A DNA stretch of 64,000 nucleotides. Origin: Coxiellaceae bacterium. Lineage in GTDB: Bacteria; Pseudomonadota; Gammaproteobacteria; Coxiellales; Coxiellaceae. The stretch covers positions 228,474-292,473 of the forward strand of contig JARGPC010000002.1 of the NCBI GenBank assembly GCA_029212885.1, in the 5' to 3' direction. The notes beneath the pieces are model-generated. The model ran no database searches. It was not told the origin of the DNA and was given only the letters and a program-made list of their open reading frames with translations. Numbering within the stretch: position 1 is the stretch's first letter; each line of letters starts with the position of its first letter. A program made the position numbers and the translations under genes. Below, piece by piece: positions 47,601 through 56,003 of this stretch.

Positions 47601-48899
47601 ATGTCACGTCGTGATCAATCACGTGACTTAGCAGAATGGATCGAACACATTACCGCAGCCCACCCGAAAGAAATTAAACTTGGATTAGAGCGCATTTCAC
47701 AACAGGCTAGAAAAGCTGAGTTGTTGGCGTGGGATTGCCCAGTGATTTTGGTCGCTGGTACTAATGGTAAGGGATCATGTGTTAAGTTAATCGAACAAAT
47801 GTATTTACAGGCCGGTTACCGTGTGGCCTCGTATTACTCACCGCATCTAATTAAGTTTAATGAACGTATTTGTCTTAATGGCGAATCGATTGGTGATAGC
47901 GCTTTAATGCAAGCTTTTGAGCAATTGGATGCTGTGATTGGCAGTAATGATACGACCTATTTTGAATATACAACCCTAGTGGCATTACAAGCGTTTAGAA
48001 ATTTTAAGCCGGATGTCATGATTTGTGAGGTGGGGCTCGGTGGTCGTTTGGATGCGATTAATGTTTTAGATGCTGATGTATCGATTATTACCAGTATAGG
48101 TTTGGATCACTGCGAGCATTTGGGGCATACACGAGAAGCCATTGCCGTTGAGAAGGCTGGTATATTTCGTTCGGGAGCGGTTGCTATTTGTGGTGATCAA
48201 AAGCCACCCGCAAGCATTGCGCAGCATGCTAAACACATCGGTGCACATTTGGTGCAATGGGGTGTTGATTTTGACTACCGTGTTGTGGGTAATCACTGGC
48301 AATATTTTGGCGTCGATGATTGCTTGCAACTACCGATTCCGTCATTGAAGTGCCAGAATGCAGCTACGGCATTAACGGCTGTTCAAGCCTTGCAGTCGCG
48401 TTTACCCGTGAACACTAAAGCCATGACGCAGGCTATGAAAAATACTCAACTCGCTGGCCGTTTTGAGTGCCATAACCAGCCATTGCCAATGGTGTTAGAT
48501 GTGGCGCATAATGCGGATTCTGCTGAGTATTTGGCTAAGCAGTGTCAGCGCCGTGGGTATACATCCTTGAGTGTTGTGGTGGGTGTTTTAAAAACAAAAG
48601 ATATTGCGGCAATACTCAAACCGTTATTGCCATATGTTGAGCAATGGCATGTGGTTGAACTGCCGGATGAGCGCGGTGTCGCAGCTGCTCACATTCGCCA
48701 ACAACTGGCTAACATGGGCGCTAAAAACTGTTATACTTGGGCGTCTGTAGATGCAGCGCTGCAGCAGTGCAGTAAGGATATTGAACTGTCGGTGACGCAA
48801 TCGGTGTTGGTGTATGGCTCATTTGTAACAGTGGGTTTGGCAAAGCAATGGTTGCAGGCACCCGTAACTCGGAGAGTGGCACTTGAGTACACAAATTAA
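47601..48899 (+). CDS. folC: FolC, folylpolyglutamate/dihydrofolate synthase
   Basis: FolC adds glutamate to dihydropteroate and folates. The Mur-ligase-like P-loop is VAGTNGKGS, with the ligase motif YYSPHLIKFNERI and the EVGLGGRLDA.N block. LDVAHNADSAEYLA opens the C-terminal domain. At 432 residues it is close to E. coli (422). GAGG at the end of accD serves its ATG. The accD-folC-dedD-cvpA-purF order is as in E. coli. Confidence 0.96.
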   Translation: MSRRDQSRDLAEWIEHITAAHPKEIKLGLERISQQARKAELLAWDCPVILVAGTNGKGSCVKLIEQMYLQAGYRVASYYSPHLIKFNERICLNGESIGDSALMQAFEQLDAVIGSNDTTYFEYTTLVALQAFRNFKPDVMICEVGLGGRLDAINVLDADVSIITSIGLDHCEHLGHTREAIAVEKAGIFRSGAVAICGDQKPPASIAQHAKHIGAHLVQWGVDFDYRVVGNHWQYFGVDDCLQLPIPSLKCQNAATALTAVQALQSRLPVNTKAMTQAMKNTQLAGRFECHNQPLPMVLDVAHNADSAEYLAKQCQRRGYTSLSVVVGVLKTKDIAAILKPLLPYVEQWHVVELPDERGVAAAHIRQQLANMGAKNCYTWASVDAALQQCSKDIELSVTQSVLVYGSFVTVGLAKQWLQAPVTRRVALEYTN

Positions 48900-49545
48900 G
48901 CAAAGAATTATTGGTGGTTTAGTTTTACTGGCCTTGCTAGCAATCTTTTTACCTTTGTTCTTTAACAACCCTCATCCGTCGGCGACACTGTCGAATCACG
49001 CACCGGGTGTGCCGCAAAAGCCTCAGGTGCAATTACAGTTGCCACAAATTGCTCAAGCAGAACCTGCAGCTATTAATCAGCAACCGGCCGCTCAACAGCA
49101 GGTCGCAATGAGCGAAGCGCCGCAGCAAATCGCGGCTGTAACAGCCGCAGCTGCATCAACCCCGGCTGCGAAGCCCGCTGCGCCAATAGCAAAGCCTGAT
49201 ATTGTTGCTGCAGTTAAACCAGTGGTGGTGGCAAAACCTGTGCCGGCTGCTGTTAAGGCTGTAGTTGCAGCGACCAAGCCAGTAAAGAAACATGTAGCGG
49301 CTGGTAAGGCGTGGGTGGTGCAGTTAGCCAGTTTTGGTAGCTCGGCTAATGCCAAGCGGCTAGTGAAAAAATTACGTCAGTCAGGTTACGATGCCTATAG
49401 TCGTCACGCGACAAACTCTCATGGCAAAGTTATTTACAAGGTGTATGTTGGTCCAGAGATAAACCGGCACCGTATTGAAAATTTACAAAGTCAATTGAGC
49501 AAGCATTACCGTTTAAAAGGCATGATTAGAAGGTATCACGTATGA
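48883..49545 (+). CDS. dedD: DedD-like SPOR-domain cell division protein
   Basis: This 220-residue protein has one membrane anchor near the start (IIGGLVLLALLAIFLPLFF), a long Ala/Pro/Lys/Val-rich linker, and a C-terminal SPOR domain (WVVQLASFGSSANAKRLVKK through the end) that binds denuded glycan at the septum. The start is TTG at 48883 with GGAGAG eight bases before it, overlapping folC by 17 bases. Length equals E. coli DedD. cvpA overlaps its stop by four bases. Confidence 0.92.
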   Translation: MSTQIKQRIIGGLVLLALLAIFLPLFFNNPHPSATLSNHAPGVPQKPQVQLQLPQIAQAEPAAINQQPAAQQQVAMSEAPQQIAAVTAAAASTPAAKPAAPIAKPDIVAAVKPVVVAKPVPAAVKAVVAATKPVKKHVAAGKAWVVQLASFGSSANAKRLVKKLRQSGYDAYSRHATNSHGKVIYKVYVGPEINRHRIENLQSQLSKHYRLKGMIRRYHV

Positions 49546-50087
49546 GCTATATGATTGATCAAATGACGATAGCGGATATTTGTATCGTCATCGTCGTTGG
49601 TTTTTCTGTATTGATTAGTTTCTTGCGCGGTTTTGTGCGTGAGGCGATTTCACTGTGCGTCTGGGTAGTTGCCATTCTGTTGGGATTAAAATATTCCAAA
49701 GGGCTTGGTTTGATATTTTTATCTGGTGCCATTGAGAATCCAGATATTCGTTTTATTGTCATGTTTTTAGTGATTTTCATTGCGGTAATTATTATCGGCA
49801 TGATAATCAGTGCATTATTGCGTGCACTAATTGATAAAACGGGCCTAAGCTTATTTGATCGTTTGATTGGTGTGTTATTTGGTTTTGCGCGTGGTGTATT
49901 AGTGGTGGCGATGGCTTTGATGTTTATTGGTATGAGTTCATGGAAGCATCAGGAGTGGGTAACACAATCATATCTTATTAAAACCATGCAACCATTAGTT
50001 AAATGGCTGGATAGTTATGTACCCGATCGTGTGAGCAGGATGTCAGAGTGGGTAGGTCAAAAACAGACAAAATCTGAATCGGATTAG
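49542..50087 (+). CDS. cvpA: CvpA-family inner-membrane protein
   Basis: This 181-residue protein has four membrane helices (ADICIVIVVGFSVLISF, VVAILLGL, IRFIVMFLVIFIAVIIIGMI, GVLFGFARGVLVVAMALMFI). The RGFVREAISL loop after helix 1 and the LFDRLIGVLFGFARG motif define the CvpA/colicin V production family. It usually precedes purF, as here, and is linked to envelope tolerance in other bacteria. AAGG precedes ATG 49542. Confidence 0.93.
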   Translation: MSYMIDQMTIADICIVIVVGFSVLISFLRGFVREAISLCVWVVAILLGLKYSKGLGLIFLSGAIENPDIRFIVMFLVIFIAVIIIGMIISALLRALIDKTGLSLFDRLIGVLFGFARGVLVVAMALMFIGMSSWKHQEWVTQSYLIKTMQPLVKWLDSYVPDRVSRMSEWVGQKQTKSESD

Positions 50088-50096
50088 GGTGAATTT

Positions 50097-51614
50097 ATGT
50101 GTGGAGTTATTGGGGTAATTGCACAGCAAGCAGTTAATCAAGTTTTATATGATGGTTTAACGATATTGCAACATCGCGGTCAAGATGCGGCGGGCATTTT
50201 AACCTCTGACGATCGTCGAGTGTATTTGCGTAAAGCGAATGGTTTGGTGCGTGATGTGATTCGTAAGCAACATATGTTGCGCCTCAAAGGTAAGATGGGC
50301 ATTGGTCATGTGCGCTATCCGACGGCTGGGTCGCAAAGCGCGCAAGAGTCACAGCCGTTTTATGTTAATTCGCCTTATGGCTTGAGTTTGGTACATAACG
50401 GTAATTTAACTAACACATCTCAACTCACCGAAGATTTAATACAGTCAGATCTACGTCACTTAAATACTGGCTCAGATTCAGAAGTATTATTAAATGTATT
50501 TGCGCATGAGCTGCAAAATCACAGCGCTCAAGAGCTAACACCGCAGATTGTATTTGATACCATTAAGCGCGTTAAGCGGCGCATTAAGGGCGCTTATGCG
50601 GTTATCGTGATGATCCAAAATTTTGGTTTGGTGGCATTTCGCGATCCACACGGGATTCGTCCTTTGGTGTATGGCTTACGCCAGACGGATGCGGGGCAGG
50701 AGGCAATGATTGCTTCAGAGAGTATTGCGTTGGATGCGCTGGGCTTTGCTTCGCAGGGTGATGTGATGCCGGATCAGTCGTTGGTGATAACGTTGGATGG
50801 TAAGGTGCATCAACAACAATGCTCAACTGGTGAGGCTTATACGCCTTGTGTTTTTGAGTATATTTATTTGGCGCGTCCAGATTCGATTATTGATGGTGTT
50901 TCGGCCTACCGTGCGCGTTGGAATATGGGTGAAAGGTTGGCGGAAAAGATTATGAAGGAGATGCCAGATCATGATATTGATGTGGTGATTCCGATTCCGG
51001 ATACATCTCGAACTTCGGCAATTCCATTAGCGAATAAGCTCGGTCTGCGTTACTCGGAAGGCTTTGTTAAGAATCGTTATATTGGTCGTACGTTTATTAT
51101 GCCGGGTCAGGGTGTGCGTAAGAAAACCGTAAAAATGAAATTGAATGCGATTGCGCAAGAGTTTGCTGGTAAGAATGTATTGTTGGTGGATGATTCGATA
51201 GTACGTGGCACAACATCAAAGCAAATTATTCAGATGGCGCGTGATGCCGGTGCTAACAAAGTTTATTTTGCCTCAGCTGCACCTGAGGTACGCAATCCTA
51301 ATGTCTATGGTATTGATATGGCGAGTGCTAAAGAGTTAATTGCACATGGTCGTACATCTGATCAAGTGGCGGAGTTGATTGGCGCCGATGCATTGGTTTA
51401 TCAAGACTTGTCGGATGTTTATGATGCAGTAAATGAGGCGCGTAATGAAGGTGTTGAGGCATTTGAGCGTTTTGAAGATTCTATTTTTACTGGTGACTAT
51501 GTGACGGCCGATGTTGATCAGGCTTATCTTGATGCTGTTGAAGCATTGCGTAATGATAAAACTAAATCTAAACATCAAGAGGAGGGTGACGTGGGGATGG
51601 TTGAAGAGGTGTAA
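50097..51614 (+). CDS. purF: PurF, amidophosphoribosyltransferase
   Basis: PurF makes phosphoribosylamine from PRPP and glutamine, the first step of purine synthesis. The N-terminal nucleophile glutaminase starts MCGVIGV, so Cys2 becomes the catalytic N-terminus after Met removal; no propeptide is present. HRGQDAAGI and LVHNGNLTN are glutaminase loops. The PRPP loop is VLLVDDSIVRGTT. At 505 residues it equals E. coli. AGGGTGA precedes ATG. Confidence 0.98.
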   Translation: MCGVIGVIAQQAVNQVLYDGLTILQHRGQDAAGILTSDDRRVYLRKANGLVRDVIRKQHMLRLKGKMGIGHVRYPTAGSQSAQESQPFYVNSPYGLSLVHNGNLTNTSQLTEDLIQSDLRHLNTGSDSEVLLNVFAHELQNHSAQELTPQIVFDTIKRVKRRIKGAYAVIVMIQNFGLVAFRDPHGIRPLVYGLRQTDAGQEAMIASESIALDALGFASQGDVMPDQSLVITLDGKVHQQQCSTGEAYTPCVFEYIYLARPDSIIDGVSAYRARWNMGERLAEKIMKEMPDHDIDVVIPIPDTSRTSAIPLANKLGLRYSEGFVKNRYIGRTFIMPGQGVRKKTVKMKLNAIAQEFAGKNVLLVDDSIVRGTTSKQIIQMARDAGANKVYFASAAPEVRNPNVYGIDMASAKELIAHGRTSDQVAELIGADALVYQDLSDVYDAVNEARNEGVEAFERFEDSIFTGDYVTADVDQAYLDAVEALRNDKTKSKHQEEGDVGMVEEV

Positions 51615-51616
51615 GC

Positions 51617-51670
51617 CTGTCATCCCGTCTTTGGCGTTGTCATCCCGGCCTCCGAGCCGGGATCCAGTCA
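51617..51670. repeat. Family A palindromic repeat, two units
   Basis: A short broken unit (TGTCATCCCGTC) is followed by a clean one with arms ATCCCGGC (51642-51649) and GCCGGGAT (51656-51663) and flanks GTTGTC and CCAGTCA. It fills the gap between convergent purF and the minus-strand hypothetical gene. Confidence 0.85.
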
Positions 51671-51682
51671 TTACCTTAGCTA

Positions 51683-52330
51683 TTACCTGGGTCTCGGTGA
51701 AAAAACTTCGTGTTTAGCCGCTTTTTTATCTTCTTCTAATGCTGCAATCACTGTATGCACGTCTAGGTAAATCTCAGCGGAATCTAATTTACCTTGTTGC
51801 TTTCTAGTGAGTAGGGTGCGAAAGTCACTCGCTTTCATTCCGTGGTCATAGTGGTATTTCAAATGGGTGTGAATGTCTTTTCTTATAGCGAAATTATCCT
51901 CACGCGGACTTACCCTTCTTGTCATGACTAAAAATTCAGCTTTTGCTTGCTGTGTTTTTGCTTCGTTTAAGGCTTGTTGTTGTTTTTTGCTTGCTGGTTC
52001 TTCGAATAGGGTTTCATAGGCTTCAGCTGCTTGTAGAAGTGAGTGCATTTGCTGGATGATTCCGGCTTTATCCTTTTCACGTGCCTTTTCTAGTCGCTTT
52101 ATCAGTAAAGCAACTTGAGCAGCGGTTTTAACGTAGACATGTTGGTCGCGACTGGTATGGTCGGCGTCATAGGTGCTTACTGATTTATAGTCTGGGCCAG
52201 CAAGTGTGAATCGTATTTTTGGTGGTGTTGGCGGTGCAGTTGCGGTTGTTGTTAATAGGGGTTGCTCGGCTGCGTCTTCGTTGTCTAGTAAGGCGTGATA
52301 CACAGTAGTATCACCGATAAGTCGGCTCAT
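51683..52330 (-). CDS. Hypothetical protein, charged and helical
   Basis: This 215-residue protein is not recognised. ATG 52330 is chosen because GGGAG lies eight bases upstream; an in-frame start at 52375 lacks one. The N-terminus has a Thr/Pro-rich stretch (LLTTTATAPPTPP). The rest is strongly helical and charged (LLIKRLEKAREKDKAGIIQQ, KKQQQALNEAKTQQAKAEFL). It has no signal peptide or membrane helix. It stands alone, convergent to purF. Its style is like small secreted effectors of intracellular gammaproteobacteria, but nothing in the sequence proves that. Confidence 0.65.
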   Translation of the reverse strand: MSRLIGDTTVYHALLDNEDAAEQPLLTTTATAPPTPPKIRFTLAGPDYKSVSTYDADHTSRDQHVYVKTAAQVALLIKRLEKAREKDKAGIIQQMHSLLQAAEAYETLFEEPASKKQQQALNEAKTQQAKAEFLVMTRRVSPREDNFAIRKDIHTHLKYHYDHGMKASDFRTLLTRKQQGKLDSAEIYLDVHTVIAALEEDKKAAKHEVFSPRPR

Positions 52331-52393
52331 GATAAATACTCCCACATTTGTATTTGCTGATATTGTGAGCGGCATGTTACCTGAATCTCAAAT

Positions 52394-52422
52394 AAAAAAA
52401 TACGGCTATTGGAATAGCCGTA
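52394..52422 (-). terminator. Rho-independent terminator after the 71-residue gene
   Basis: Read on the minus strand, TACGGCTATT and AATAGCCGTA form a perfect ten-base stem with a two-base turn (52401-52422), followed at once by seven T (52394-52400). It lies 28 bases after the stop at 52450 and before the next minus-strand gene, making it the clearest terminator in the window. Confidence 0.85.
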
Positions 52423-52449
52423 GTATGGGGGTTTAGTTATCGTTGGTGC

Positions 52450-52665
52450 TTATAAGTTGTTTTGTTTGTGATTTGTGTGACCATTTAATGGGCTGATGTG
52501 TTTGTCAATTAAGTTCGGTGCGCATAGGTCAATATACGCTTCCAATAAAAAGTAATTCATTGGGCTGCCTAACCAATCGGCATCGACTTTGTCATTGGCG
52601 TGTGAGGCCATGATAATGAATTCGCCCTTGATAAGGTCTTGTTTCTGTTGAGATGAGCGTAACAT
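52450..52665 (-). CDS. Small hypothetical protein
   Basis: This 71-residue protein has a strong AGGAGAA site just before ATG 52665 and a clean terminator after its stop, so it is a real expressed unit. The sequence (MLRSSQQKQDLIKGEFIIMA, GSPMNYFLLEAYIDLC, NHKQNNL) has no recognised domain, no signal peptide and one possible amphipathic helix. The function is unknown. Confidence 0.65.
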   Translation of the reverse strand: MLRSSQQKQDLIKGEFIIMASHANDKVDADWLGSPMNYFLLEAYIDLCAPNLIDKHISPLNGHTNHKQNNL

Positions 52666-52708
52666 GTTGTTCTCCTGCTGACTCTTAAATAATACCTACC
52701 AGTATAGT

Positions 52709-52918
52709 GTGAATCCCCGTAAAAAAGACGATTTCTTTATAGCTGGTGAATTGATTACGGTATACCTTTGTATTTTTAAGGATGGCTTTATGCTACAAGC
52801 TGAATTGAACAGACAGAACTTATACCGTGTATTGTCAAAGACGGGTAATCCCCGGCTTACTGCATTGATGCATATAGTTTGTGCATTGGGTTTTAAGCTA
52901 TCAATTGCTAAGGCTTAA
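52709..52918 (+). pseudogene. Truncated HigA-like antitoxin (HTH) remnant
   Basis: The last 40 residues (AELNRQNLYRVLSKTGNPRL, then TALMHIVCALGFKLSI) match the C-terminal helix-turn-helix of the HigA-type probable addiction module antidote family (..GLSRESLYRALS..GNPTL....V..ALG..L). The usual N-terminal half of about 45 residues is replaced by unrelated sequence, and no HigB/RelE toxin gene is adjacent. The frame opens with GTG 52709; ATG 52790 is inside. It is most likely a decayed orphan, though a short expressed HTH protein cannot be excluded. Confidence 0.6.
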
Positions 52919-52954
52919 TTGGCATAGTGTGCGTATATTTGTTACAGTTCGGCG

Positions 52955-53932
52955 ATGAATAAAGCACCTTACCAGCGCCGCCTCTCCGTGGCCCCCATGA
53001 TGGATTGCACTGATCGGCATTATCGTCAGCTGATGCGCTGCATTACGCGCCACACACTGTTGTATACAGAGATGTTAACGGCTAAGGCTATTATTCATGG
53101 TGATCGCGATTATTTGCTGCGATATGACCAGGCGGAGCATCCGGTGGCGCTGCAGTTGGGTGGTAGTGATCCAGCTGAATTGGCGCAAGCAGCTAATATC
53201 GGTGAAAAAATGGGCTATGACGAGATAAATCTCAATGTGGGTTGCCCGAGCGATCGCGTACAATCCGGGATGTTCGGCGCCTGTTTGATGAAATTTCCAG
53301 AACTTGTCGCTAATTGTATAGTGTCCATGCGTGAAGCGGTTGATGTGCCCGTGACCATTAAAACACGCCTCGGGGTCGATGATGTCGATAGTTATGACTA
53401 TTTGGCAGAAGTGATTGAACAATGGCAGCAAGCCGGCTGTGATACTTTCATTATCCATGCACGTAAAGCCTGGCTAAAGGGCTTGAGCCCCCGTGAGAAC
53501 CGCGAAGTGCCACCATTGCACTATGATCGGGTCTACCGCTTAAAGCGGGACTTCTCAGGCCTGCATATCGGTATTAATGGCGGCATTAATACCCTGGATG
53601 AGACTCGTGAGCATCTGCAGCATATTGATGAGGTGATGATCGGGCGTGAGGCTTATTCAAATCCGTATTTATTTGCAGGCGTGGATCAGGAGTTTTATGA
53701 ATCAAATCATGATGTTGTTGGTTGCTTTGATGTGGTAAGGAGCTACTTGCCGTATGTGGAGCACGAGCTCAAGCAGGGGACCCGCCTGCGCCATTTGATT
53801 CGACCTTTGATTGGATTGTTTCAAGGTATGCCTGGTGCGCGGCAATGGCGTCGGTACCTCAGTGAGCATGGTGGCGATGAGGCCGCTGGCACCAAAGTGA
53901 TCGAAGTGGCCATGAGCCCATTAGGCGCTTGA
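52955..53932 (+). CDS. dusA: DusA, tRNA dihydrouridine synthase (positions 20/20a)
   Basis: DusA reduces uridine in the tRNA D-loop using FMN. It opens LSVAPMMDCTDRHYR. The catalytic cysteine is C97 in NVGCPSDRVQSG, followed by the MFGACLM block specific to DusA. VTIKTRLGVDD, IHARKAWLKGLSP and INGGI line the FMN site. At 325 residues it is close to E. coli (330 for the common start). It starts 36 bases after the antitoxin remnant. Confidence 0.96.
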   Translation: MNKAPYQRRLSVAPMMDCTDRHYRQLMRCITRHTLLYTEMLTAKAIIHGDRDYLLRYDQAEHPVALQLGGSDPAELAQAANIGEKMGYDEINLNVGCPSDRVQSGMFGACLMKFPELVANCIVSMREAVDVPVTIKTRLGVDDVDSYDYLAEVIEQWQQAGCDTFIIHARKAWLKGLSPRENREVPPLHYDRVYRLKRDFSGLHIGINGGINTLDETREHLQHIDEVMIGREAYSNPYLFAGVDQEFYESNHDVVGCFDVVRSYLPYVEHELKQGTRLRHLIRPLIGLFQGMPGARQWRRYLSEHGGDEAAGTKVIEVAMSPLGA

Positions 53933-53988
53933 TTTGATGGTCGGTCTAGGCTATCATGCGCCCAAATTGAACGATAAGGAATACCCTA

Positions 53989-54228
53989 ATGCAAGCAGAT
54001 ATACATCCAGCTTACAATGAAATTAAAGTGACCTGCAGTTGTGGTCATTCATTTGAAACACGCTCTACATTGAATAAAGAGTTGCACCTTGATATTTGTT
54101 CTAAGTGCCACCCATTCTATACTGGCCAACAGAAAATGGTTGATACCGCTGGTCGTGTGGAACGCTTCAATAAGAAGTACGGCAAAAAAGCCGGTGCTGC
54201 TAAGAAAGCTGACGACTCTAGTAAGTAA
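53989..54228 (+). CDS. rpmE: Ribosomal protein bL31 (zinc-binding type)
   Basis: This is a 79-residue large-subunit protein bridging to the 30S head. The zinc ligands C16, C18, C37 and C40 (TCSCGH and [12 protein letters not shown]) are all present, so this is the C+ form that doubles as a zinc store. A Lys/Ala-rich tail follows. ATAAGGA precedes ATG. A family A repeat follows its stop. Confidence 0.97.
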   Translation: MQADIHPAYNEIKVTCSCGHSFETRSTLNKELHLDICSKCHPFYTGQQKMVDTAGRVERFNKKYGKKAGAAKKADDSSK

Positions 54229-54246
54229 CATTCTGTTTTATTATTC

Positions 54247-54287
54247 CTGGATCCCGGATAATTACTTCGTAATTTCCGGGATGACAT
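54247..54287. repeat. Family A palindromic repeat
   Basis: Arms ATCCCGGATAATTAC and GTAATTTCCGGGAT (about 54251-54282) surround TTC, flanked by CTGG and GACA. The left arm carries one extra base. It lies between convergent rpmE and the bolA-like gene. Confidence 0.85.
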
Positions 54288-54311
54288 AGACCTTCGCAGT
54301 AATGATTGAGA

Positions 54312-54572
54312 CTAGATGACGGTGATTCTCACCGCATGCAACTCAGTATTAATTAAATCACCCAGCGCATTATAAATCATGCGGTGCTGAGTAACTCTAT
54401 TTTTACCGTTCAGCTCGTCAGCGCTAATCGTGACATGAAAATGACTCATACCAGTTGCGGCACCTGGGTGGCCTTTGTGCTTATGGCTCTCGTCAGTAAT
54501 CGCTAAGTGCGAAGGAGCTAGGCCAGCTAAGCGCTTTTCACTCTCGGCCAGGCGTTGTTCAACAGTCATCAT
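54312..54572 (-). CDS. BolA-family protein
   Basis: This 86-residue BolA-fold protein probably partners a monothiol glutaredoxin in iron-sulfur transfer or acts as a regulator. Marks are HLAITDESHKHKGHPGAATG, SHFHVTISADEL and the helix HRMIYNALGDLINTELHAVRI. The conserved H in FHVTI is present. ATG 54572 overlaps the yciB stop (ATGA), and the pair is a common gammaproteobacterial arrangement. Confidence 0.92.
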   Translation of the reverse strand: MMTVEQRLAESEKRLAGLAPSHLAITDESHKHKGHPGAATGMSHFHVTISADELNGKNRVTQHRMIYNALGDLINTELHAVRITVI

Positions 54573-55123
54573 GGTTTGGCTAACTTCTCTTTATCGTCTT
54601 CTTGTATGTGCTTGGCAAGGTATAGTGCTTGTATAAAGATAAATATAATCGTCAAGCCCAGCGTGCCAATGACTTTGAAATATACCCATACCTTGGTTGA
54701 GTAGGTGTAGGCCATGTATATATTTAAAAAGCCCATGACAGTAAAAAATGCCGCCCAAATTATATTTAGACGCTTCCAAATAGCATTTTTCAGTTTGATT
54801 TTTTGGTGCAGTAATTTTTGCATTAATGGTTGCGGTGACATTAAGTGGCTGCCTAGTAATACTACAGCAAATAACCAATAAATGACGCTAGGCTTCCATT
54901 TTATAAAGATCGATTTATGCAGCAGCAGGGTGGCACTACCGAGCACGAGAATCATCAGAAAAGTGATGGTCTGAATCTTTTCAAATTTCCGAAACCGAAA
55001 CCAGTGTATAGCCACCTGTATACCTGAGGTGACCATGGCAGCGGCAGTAGCGGCATAAATGCCATATAAGAAGTAAAATACACCAAAGGCGATAACTGGG
55101 AAAAAATCAAGAAGTGCTTGCAT
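54569..55123 (-). CDS. yciB: YciB, inner-membrane septation protein A
   Basis: This 184-residue protein has about five membrane helices (FFPVIAFGVFYFLYGIYAATA at the start, FIKWKPSVIYWLFAVVLL, AAFFTVMGFLNIYMAY). The opening DFFPVIAFGVFYF and KWKPSVIYWLFA are hallmarks of YciB, which links to cell division and envelope synthesis. ATG 55123 gives the family length (E. coli 179); an earlier in-frame start would add a hydrophilic tail unlike relatives. It is divergent from yciO. Confidence 0.94.
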   Translation of the reverse strand: MQALLDFFPVIAFGVFYFLYGIYAATAAAMVTSGIQVAIHWFRFRKFEKIQTITFLMILVLGSATLLLHKSIFIKWKPSVIYWLFAVVLLGSHLMSPQPLMQKLLHQKIKLKNAIWKRLNIIWAAFFTVMGFLNIYMAYTYSTKVWVYFKVIGTLGLTIIFIFIQALYLAKHIQEDDKEKLAKP

Positions 55124-55251
55124 AAGGCTCTGATCAGTTTGTGATAGGTACTGACAGTTTAAACAGTTGATCAGTGTCAATCAACTGTTGCGTCCTGTCG
55201 CATCCTAGTCTATATTCAGTGCCTTATCGGAAAACTTGGCAACGGACTACC

Positions 55252-55839
55252 ATGCAGAGATTGTATTTACATCCGGATAACCCACACCCTCGAGTGATTA
55301 CTCAGGCGATGATAGCACTGCAAGCCGGTGAGGTGATCGCGTTTCAAACAGTGTCAGGGTATGCGCTGGGTTGTATGCTGGATAATAAGGCCGGTGTTGA
55401 CTTAATACGTCGTATTCGTAACCTACCCACCGAGCATCATTTCACTCTACTGTGCAGAGACCTTTCGGAAATATCGTCATTTGCGATCATCGATAATGCG
55501 ACCTTTCGTTTACTGCGTACCGAAACCCCAGGTCCTTATACGTTTATCTTACCAGCCACTAAACAAGTGCCACGTCGATTGATGCACCCCAAACGGCGAA
55601 CCATTGGTGTGCGTGTTAGTCCGCATCCTATCGTGACAGCCATTTTAGAGGCTATCGATGCACCATTGATGTCAGCTTCCTTGCGTATGGATGCATTGGA
55701 TTCATACGTCGTCGACCTTGATCAGGTGGCTAAAGTGCTAACGCCGTATGACGGGGTGTTGCTGGATAGTGGTGGGTGTAAGGTGGAACCGACTCAAGTC
55801 ATCGATTGCACATCAGGCACCGCCCGCACACTTCGTTAA
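55252..55839 (+). CDS. yciO: YciO, Sua5/YciO/YrdC-family protein
   Basis: This 195-residue YrdC-like domain protein, related to the enzyme that makes threonylcarbamoyl-AMP, has no settled cellular role. It follows YciO in LYLHPDNPHPRVITQAMIAL, VIAFQTVSGYALGC, GPYTFILPATKQVPRRLMHP and RTIGVRVSPHPI. ATG 55252 is used rather than a start 78 bases upstream that lacks similarity. YciO and YciB are neighbours in many genomes. Family C repeat DNA follows immediately. Confidence 0.9.
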   Translation: MQRLYLHPDNPHPRVITQAMIALQAGEVIAFQTVSGYALGCMLDNKAGVDLIRRIRNLPTEHHFTLLCRDLSEISSFAIIDNATFRLLRTETPGPYTFILPATKQVPRRLMHPKRRTIGVRVSPHPIVTAILEAIDAPLMSASLRMDALDSYVVDLDQVAKVLTPYDGVLLDSGGCKVEPTQVIDCTSGTARTLR

Positions 55840-55970
55840 GAATTCCATCTGTGGATAATCTTGGATGTTTAATAAAATTCAAAATTGCTCATGTATGTTC
55901 ATATACACTCCGCATTTTTCATTTCATTAAACATCCAACCTTACCTCACAGCTGAAATTCTTAATTATTG
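55840..55970. repeat. Family C hairpin repeat, copy 2
   Basis: About 40 bases at each end pair imperfectly. The left arm CATCTGTGGATAATCTTGGA then TGTTTAAT opposes a right arm whose complement reads CAGCTGTGAGGTAAGGTTGG then ATGTTTAAT. The outer sections match copy 1 at 43984. The inner section (ATGTTTAAT) differs from copy 1 (ACGATTAGC), but both arms agree within the copy. It lies between yciO and the convergent 659-residue gene. Confidence 0.75.
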
Positions 55971-56003
55971 GCGGGGTATATACATTGTTCATGTATATTC
56001 GTA

